A stretch of 64,000 bases of DNA from Boswellia sacra. Lineage: Eukaryota > Streptophyta > Magnoliopsida > Sapindales > Burseraceae. The DNA lies in the NCBI GenBank assembly GCA_013180625.2, contig SNVD02009106.1, positions 186,001 to 250,000 on the forward strand, read 5' to 3'. How positions within the stretch are numbered: the stretch's first letter is position 1; every line of letters starts with the position of its first letter. Both the position numbers and the translations under genes were made by a program. Positions 58,201 to 64,000 of this stretch are shown one piece after another. A model generated the notes under the pieces. That model was not told where the DNA came from. It did no database searches and saw nothing but the letters and a program-made list of their open reading frames with translations.

Positions 58201-59200
58201 CCAAAGTAGGCCGCCGTGGATGTCGATGTCAGAAGTTTAGTGGTATGTTACAATCTATATCAACTAAATATGGGATTAGTTGGTGGCCTATAAGCCTATA
58301 GGCACCCTCCCTTTACAAGCCGGTTTTTAAGGGTGAGTTTTACCCATGGGTTTGTAACAATTGGTATCAGAATTAACCCACGCGAGGCCCACAATGCGGA
58401 GGGAGTGACCTAGAAAAGCCAGAGTGGGCCACCGTGGATGTCGGTGTCAGAATTTTAGTGGTATATTACGATCTACATCAACTAAGAATGGGATTAGTTG
58501 GTGGCCTATAAGCCTATAGGCACCATCCTCTTACAAGCTGGTTTTTAAGGGTGAGTTCTACCCATGAGTTTGTAACACTTTGTTATAATAATTAGTGCCA
58601 ATGTACAGAAATATGACCACAAACAACTAAAATGGCATAGCAGATAAAGTTATTCCCATCCAAGCATTGGGAGTTACAAAGGGAAACTAGAGTAGGAACA
58701 ACAAAGAAGCAATTTCATCTAAAAATGTATGTTTGATGAATTGGCTTCTGTTGTGAAAAATTCTAACTAGGACAATTGATATCCAAAATTCAACATGACA
58801 ATGAGCAACTTTCCCTGTGTGTGGTACCAGGAAAGAGACTCTACCTAGAACTTCCTCAATAGAACATACCGATATAAAATGAAGCCTTGATCAAATCCTA
58901 TAAAAAAGACTAAAAGAGTGAAACAATTTACATAGAAAGTTAACAAATAGTATTCATTTGAAACTAACAAATCTCATCATTTCCAACTCTCAGTTCAGAA
59001 TTCATAACTATTGATCTCACATAATCTAATGGTTGAGATAGTTGATGAGTTAGCATCACTAAATAAAACTTTTTTTACTTTAAATATCAACCATTGGAGT
59101 TAATGAGATGAATTACCATAAATTTGTGTCAAAAATCGTGTTAAAAAGATCCCAACCACACACACACGCACGCACGCACGCACGCACGCACGCACACACA

Positions 59201-59240
<40 letters not shown>

Positions 59241-59569
59241 CGGACGGACGCACGCACGGACGGACGGACGGACGCACGGACGGACGGACGCACGGACGGA
59301 CGGACGCATGGACGGACGGACGCACGCACGCACGCACGCACGGACGCACGCACGGACGCACGCACGGACGCACGCACAGACGCACGGACGCACGGACGCA
59401 CGGATGCATGGACGGACGGACGGACGCACGGACGGACGGACGCACGCACGCACGGCACACACGCACGCACCCACACGCACGCACGCACGGACGCACGCAC
59501 GGCGCGTGCGCGCACACACACACACACACTCACTCTTACTTCAATATATCAACAGTGATAATTGTGTCA

Positions 59570-59604
<35 letters not shown>

Positions 59605-59637
59605 TCTTACTTCAATATATCAACAGTGATAATTGTG

Positions 59638-59673
<36 letters not shown>

Positions 59674-61266
59674 ACTTCAATATATCAACAGTGATAATTG
59701 TGTCATAAAATTTTCAAGCATCCCTCCCATCAAAGACTGTCAAATGCATCAGATAGTTGAGACATCAGATATTCCATTCTCAAGCAGAAAAGGCAAGCTA
59801 TGATTGCAAAACCTGTAAACTGGAATATAAGGCAAGCTCCAACTTGTAAGGCTTCTTGGGACTACGAGAAGCCGTAGGATAAATAACAACCCAACTGCAA
59901 ACAATGCAATATAAGCAAAGCTTTAAAAGAAGAATTCCTAACAGATTAACAAAACATCAGGAATAAAGATGTTGCATAAATTGCATTGATGCAAACTGTT
60001 TAAGCATTTTTCTAAGATAGACAAGTATCCTAATATAACTGGGAAAAATGGAGCACTACTTCTACATTAAATTTTACGAAACTGATACCCACACATTTCT
60101 CGAAAGCAACTGAGGAGCAAGAACTTCAAGAAATCCTGGCCCATAAAATTCCCGCATCCAGCCAGTGAATAAAGAGATATGATTCTACAGATTGACAGAG
60201 AAAAAGGCAGCTTTAGGTATCATCTTATTTAAGAAGAGAAAAAGGTTAAAGATATTACTGAACTTCAATAAAATGAAATGCAATTCTTTCCCCAAGCATA
60301 CCTCGATTGCGCGTACAACGTTCAGGTGACCTTTTCCTCTAGCAACTTCAAGAGGAGTCAGACAATCATCGTTCATCACTAATGCATTTGCTGGAAATAT
60401 GAACATATTACCTATTAATTACTTAAAAAAGAGGAAAACACAATGACTCTGTTCTTTTATGAATCCAAATCTTATTTTCTGTGCTACATATTTTTCAATG
60501 CAATTTACATTCAATCTCGACCGTATATTCTTTTCAAAATTCAAAATAACTCAAAATCAACCACATATTCCTAAATTCAATTGAAAACAAAAATACTGAA
60601 TTCATAAAAGAACACATCCTATTCCTAGCTATCAGAATTGGATAGCCTACCTCCAGATGAAAGAAGTAGCTTAACCATATTGTCAAGACCTCTTTTGGCT
60701 GCATGATGTAAAGGAGTCCCACCCTGACGGCCTAAAACAGATTCCACAAAATTATTTACGCAATAATATTTTGTTTACGAAAATCAAATTACATGTAATA
60801 TATATTATTGATTTTGTATTCTAATCAATGCAGCTCAATAGGAAATGTCGCGTTCTAGTATCATTGCAAGGATCAATGGATTGAATTCTAATGCTAGGCA
60901 CTAACAGAGCACAATAATTAGGATAAACTCGGTAAAAGCTCGTACCAGGACGATAAGCGTTAACATCAGCTCCAAGCTCAATCAAAGTTTTGGCCACATT
61001 ATAAAGACCCGGGTTCAAACAAGCCACAATCAACGGCGTTTTCCCTTCCGTATCGATCCACTGCATGAAACCACCATGTTGGTTTATAAACAAACAAAAT
61101 TTAATCCAATACCCATCGTTTAATTTCGAAAAATTAAAACGAAAAAAAAAAAGAGAACAGTTACCTCTAGGCTCGCGCCTTCTCTGCAAAGCGCTTTGAT
61201 GCCTTCAGTGTTTCCGTAATTCACCTGCTGGTACAGCAACTCGTCCTTGGATTGCTGTTGCCCCAT
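55245..61266 (-). CDS. XBAT35: XBAT35-like ankyrin-repeat RING-type E3 ubiquitin ligase, 10 coding exons, 496 aa
   Basis: Exons read from splice signals and phase: 61266-61165, 61060-60946, 60731-60651, 60390-60302, 60184-60093, 59894-59813, 57552-57450, 57335-57285, 57039-56954 and 55934-55245. They sum to 1491 nt in one open frame. The N-terminus is MGQQQSKDELLYQQV, with a Gly2 that could be myristoylated. Three ankyrin repeats follow in exons 2-4 (GKTPLIVACLNPG, GGTPLHHAAKRG, CLTPLEVARGKG). Exon 8 is arginine-rich. Exon 10 has a UIM-like EDLELAMAINASIQ and a C-terminal C3HC4 RING: CIIC, then PCGH, GCMSC and CPVC, ending INQVIRLYAV. RING ligases of this family transfer ubiquitin from E2 to substrates; Arabidopsis XBAT35 is linked to ethylene-regulated apical hook and defence. 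The exon 5 donor (GT|GTGGGT) is the least certain junction. Confidence 0.92.
57285..57335 (-). other. XBAT35: XBAT35-like exon 8: in-frame NLS cassette (51 nt)
   Basis: Minus-strand exon between acceptor CATAG and donor GTAAGT, encoding PRGRRRRRCRPQTLS. Its length is divisible by three and both flanking introns are phase 1, so skipping it leaves the frame intact. In Arabidopsis XBAT35, skipping of exon 8, which carries the nuclear localisation signal, yields a cytoplasmic isoform. The same arrangement is predicted here. Confidence 0.7.
57978..58582. mobile_element. Tandem TRIM retroelement (LTR-int-LTR-int-LTR) in XBAT35 intron 6, with CTTTG target duplication
   Basis: LTR1 is 57983-58141 (tgttacgatccacatcaact ... 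gtttgtaaca), LTR2 is 58246-58359 and LTR3 is 58464-58577. LTR2 and LTR3 are both 114 bp; LTR1 is longer through an internal duplication of actaagtatgggattagttgg. The two internal domains (58142-58245 and 58360-58463) each begin attggtatcagaa, a match to the initiator-Met tRNA primer site TGGTATCAGA. CTTTG at 57978-57982 is repeated exactly at 58578-58582. No coding capacity is present. Size and layout are those of a terminal-repeat retrotransposon in miniature, present as a three-LTR tandem. Confidence 0.88.
59157..59529. repeat. Compound ACGC/ACGG/AC microsatellite in XBAT35 intron 6
   Basis: About 370 bp of mixed cgca, cgga and ca repeats (for example acgcacgcacgcacgcacgg, ggacggacggacgcacgg). 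It gives long stop-free Thr-His-Ala-Arg or Val-Arg-Ala-Cys frames on all strands that are not genes. It is far more GC-rich than its surroundings. Confidence 0.97.
59535..59705. repeat. Three-copy 36-bp repeat with (CA)n spacers
   Basis: cttacttcaatatatcaaca followed by gtgataattgtgtca occurs at 59535, 59606 and 59671, apparently without mismatches. Copies are separated by (ca)n runs of different length. The array adjoins the large microsatellite. Confidence 0.95.
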
Positions 61267-62600
61267 GCCGTTTGTTTGTTTTCCAATGAAAATCGGTCGA
61301 GAAAGTTGTCGAATTGGTAACAGCTTCCTTCTTGATTAGAAATGAATAATATTATTTATTTGGAAGAAGAATGGGGGGTTTTCTTAAGGAGGAAGGGATC
61401 GCAAAATAAAAATACTAATTTAGGAAGTCAATAATAGAAGAAAAATAAAGAAATGCAATTTGAGTGAAAGTTGTTGGAATTTATTGGGGTGTTGGGTGGT
61501 GGCTGTTGGCCTACACTGAGGGGAAGTGGCCTCACCGCCTGGGGGGTCCACGTAACTTATAGTCCTCCACTGACGAGGCGCCAAAGTTTCCACTTATCAC
61601 GTACGCAAACGCGTCATCTTTAAGACAAGTTCGTTTCATACTTCTGCTTTTTAAATTATTATCACAAATGAAATGACCTGTCAAATTCTATTATTTCATT
61701 ATTTAACATATCCTTTAAAATTAAATTTGAAATATAAATTTTAGAATAATATATTATAATTTAAGAAAGAGTAGTATTATAATACTTTTTTAGAACTCTT
61801 TATTAATCCATAACTTCGTCTAACTAATTTACTTTTATTTGGAAATTGAAATATGTATTGAGAATTATTAATTGAAGAAAAGGATAATATATCTATCTAT
61901 TTTATCAAATTATATAAGAGGTTTTGGTTTCTTAAAAAAACAAAATTTGTTAAATTTACATATTTTTATTAAAATTTAGTTAAACTATAGATACTGGAGC
62001 TTTTGTTAATGAGAAATAAAATATCAAGAAGTTTTAAGAGAGTTTCTCAATAAATTTGAAAAGAAAATGCAAGGAATTGTTATGATAATATTTTTGGGGC
62101 TCAAAATCGGAAGATTAAATACATTTAATACTTTTCTTAAATAAAAAAAATGATAGACTTGAGCGTTTTATTGGTGAATAGTTAATAATTGAACAACTAT
62201 CTCAACTTTCTAAAAGTATAATGGTTACTTTTATCACATTGGTCCAAAATAGAAAACTTCAATTATAAACGATTGAATTTCACTTCTTGACATAAATATC
62301 AAATAAAAATTAGTTGAATTATGAACCTTCAGAATAGAATATGACACTTGAGTTATACAAGATGACATGGGGGTGAGACTTTTGAGGTCTAACCTTTAAA
62401 TACGGGCTACGTTGCAATCTATACTAAAAAATAAAAAAAATTAATAATTCTGAATCTACAATCAAAATATACAAATTAACATATATAATGTGACATGATA
62501 CAAAATCGTGTTATATAAATTAGTTTGTATAACTTGAAAGTATGTGTAGTAAAAACTTAAAAAAAAAAAAACCTATATTTAAGAAGACCTGTATTTTTGT
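61267..62600. promoter_or_regulatory. XBAT35-like promoter/5'UTR region and intergenic spacer
   Basis: Upstream of the minus-strand XBAT35-like start codon. A short 5' UTR is expected in 61267-61330. A segment near 61520-61620 is GC-richer than its surroundings and includes cacgtaac and acgtacgcaaacgcgtc. No convincing TATA box could be fixed by eye. The rest, toward 62600, is AT-rich and featureless. Confidence 0.35.
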
Positions 62601-63159
62601 TGCACCTTGTCTGCAAATTTTCAGTTGTGGGATATCAAGGCGTGTGAAGCCACTTGAACAACTCAAATGTCCCTGGACCCGGGAAATCAATATGTACTAA
62701 CTCACTTGCTCCATGTGCACAAGACCATGCAAGCTTGGGTAATGGTGATGAAGTTTATGATAAGCTTCTGATATGAAGAAGATAAACTATTTACTGAAAG
62801 AATGCCCGCAAAAATGCCACGGTTTCATGCGTCCTAAGAAATATATCTACTGTACAGCTACAAGGTTTGAGTAGATAAAGAATGAAATGAATTTAAAGAA
62901 TTACAGGTAAAATTTTCTGCCACTATAAGTACACAACATTGATAGCTAGACAGCTTGTCCCTCAACAAGGAATGAGAAGTTCTTCACCCCCTTTCGGTCT
63001 AGGTTAATGTGAAGTAATGAAGTTAAATCTTCTATACCATTTTTTGTGACAAAAAGAAAATTGTACAACCAGGTGATTCAAATGATGATGATGAAGAGCA
63101 GCTGCCTGATCCTACTTACTGACTTTCTATTTATGTAGCAAATGACTAAATGATGTAAA
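62601..63159 (-). other. Probable 3'UTR of the BRX-domain gene
   Basis: Sequence directly after the stop codon of the BRX-domain gene on the minus strand. No further coding exon or intron is evident. The polyadenylation site is not determinable by eye. Confidence 0.4.
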
Positions 63160-64000
63160 CTAAGGTTGAGAAGATGGTGCTGCTTTATCAATTTCCTCAG
63201 CAGGGGGTGGATTAGAAGGCACTGCACTGGAGGGTGCTGGATTAGAGGATGATGATCCAGTTGCACCACTGCTGCCCGGGTGTGGCTTGTACCTCTTTAG
63301 CACCCTGTCTTTGTTTTTACTCCACCATTCTTCTGCCTGATGTGAGTCAAACCTTCGTTTGCTGCAGAAACAATAGAGGCAAATTCATTAATAATGAAAT
63401 ACAATCCCTTTTTCTCACTGAGAGATCATAGGTACCATGAAACCACTAACAAAAATGTCATACAATATAAAATAAGCCATTAAAGCTTTAATTGAACTCT
63501 GTTGATAGAAATAAATTTGAGTGCTGAAAAATTGTTATATATATAAAGAATTAGAATTATTTGGCAATGCTTCGTTGTAGATAAAGAATTATTTATATGA
63601 GTGTAGAGATGACGCATGTGTCTTCATGTCTCAACATGTTGACATTGCCTTCAGTATATATGGGAAGGAAATCCATACATGCATATAGACACAAACTTAT
63701 GGACTTTCAATTTGACCAAACATTCAATCAAGTACCTGAATCTAACTCGTCTGAAGACCTTGGCACCATCTCGAAGAACAAAAGTTATATAAACACCAGG
63801 TTCAAATTGTTCAATACTCTCTTTTTCTCCATGTATTTCAGATGGTCTAGAGCCGTTGTGGGAGCTTTGTTGAGGTACAGACTCTCTTGCATTAGGAACT
63901 GATGATCCATCATTCTCCCGCAGATTACTTCCACCATCTTGGGACAGGTCAGTAACTCGTGCAACATCTACACCATTTTCTGTCCGATGGTCTTGTGTGC
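63160..64000 (-). CDS. BRX-domain protein, C-terminal exons (PRAF-like), partial
   Basis: Two exons are visible on the minus strand: 64000-63736 (continuing beyond the window) and 63361-63160, joined by an intron with donor TTCAG|GTACTT and acceptor TTTCTGCAG. The joined frame carries a BRX domain: EQFEPGVYITFVLRDGAKVF, RRVRFSKRRFDSHQAEEWW, SKNKDRVLKRYKP. A roughly 45-residue tail rich in Ser, Pro and Ala ends SSQP. Upstream of the domain is a hydrophilic Ser/Asn-rich linker. BRX domains mediate protein interaction. They occur in BREVIS RADIX proteins, usually as two copies, and at the C-terminus of PH-RCC1-FYVE (PRAF) proteins. The single C-terminal domain with EEWWS and a long linker suggests PRAF, but the defining PH, RCC1 and FYVE parts are outside the window. 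Confidence 0.85.

Noticed and set aside
59108..59694. Long open frames on both strands (Thr-His-Ala-Arg and Val-Arg-Ala-Cys repeats) up to 173 aa
   Set aside because: They are translations of the ACGC/ACGG/CA microsatellite, with no start context, no domain and no splice signals.

Overview
The window is nuclear DNA of a flowering plant, most likely a eudicot. It is AT-rich, its genes carry GT-AG introns, it is dominated by LTR retrotransposons, and its host genes belong to plant-specific families (ALOG/LSH, XBAT35-type ankyrin-RING, BRX domain). No RNA gene, organellar insertion, CRISPR array or bacterial operon was found.

Positions 1-31749 are one nested stack of decayed retrotransposons. 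The outermost layer is a plus-strand Ty1/copia element of Sirevirus type: partial integrase from 23157, RT, RNase H ending near 25404, a downstream env-position ORF containing a 'putative plant transposon protein' domain, a polypurine tract, and a 3' LTR at 30653-31749. A minus-strand Ty3/gypsy element of the Tat lineage (element B) sits in its integrase gene; B's 5' LTR is 21128-23156. A second element of the same family (element A, 1557-17789) sits in B's protease gene. B's pol resumes at 1556 and leaves the window at its left edge. A fourth LTR of this family is a solo LTR (26889-28885) with a near-perfect 5-bp target-site duplication inside the Sirevirus env-position ORF.

Element A has gag, protease, RT, two RNase H domains and integrase, all broken by stops and frameshifts. 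Between integrase and its 3' LTR lies a 6.3-kb segment with two ANTISENSE host-like coding remnants. One is a plant mobile domain (PMD) pseudogene with several intron-like GT-AG gaps, and the other is a DUF7745-like pseudogene. GC-rich CCGAC/GTCGG repeat islands and two minisatellites lie beside them. A similar GC island sits just upstream of the TATA box in every LTR copy.

Positions 31750-43300 and 44560-54900 are AT-rich intergenic DNA with candidate MITEs, a 134-bp tandem duplication and a possible CACTA terminus. Between them is an intact ALOG-domain gene closest to LSH3/LSH4 (43349-43960, minus), with a probable 5'UTR intron and TATA box.

An XBAT35-like ubiquitin-ligase gene occupies 55245-61266 (minus). 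I reconstructed it as 10 coding exons giving 496 aa. Its 51-nt exon 8 is an in-frame arginine-rich cassette that matches the alternatively spliced NLS exon known from Arabidopsis XBAT35. Its largest intron holds a tandem TRIM retroelement (three LTRs, two internal domains, perfect CTTTG target-site duplication) and a large ACGC/ACGG/CA microsatellite. The right edge (63160-64000, minus) is the 3' end of a BRX-domain gene, probably of PRAF (PH-RCC1-FYVE-BRX) type.
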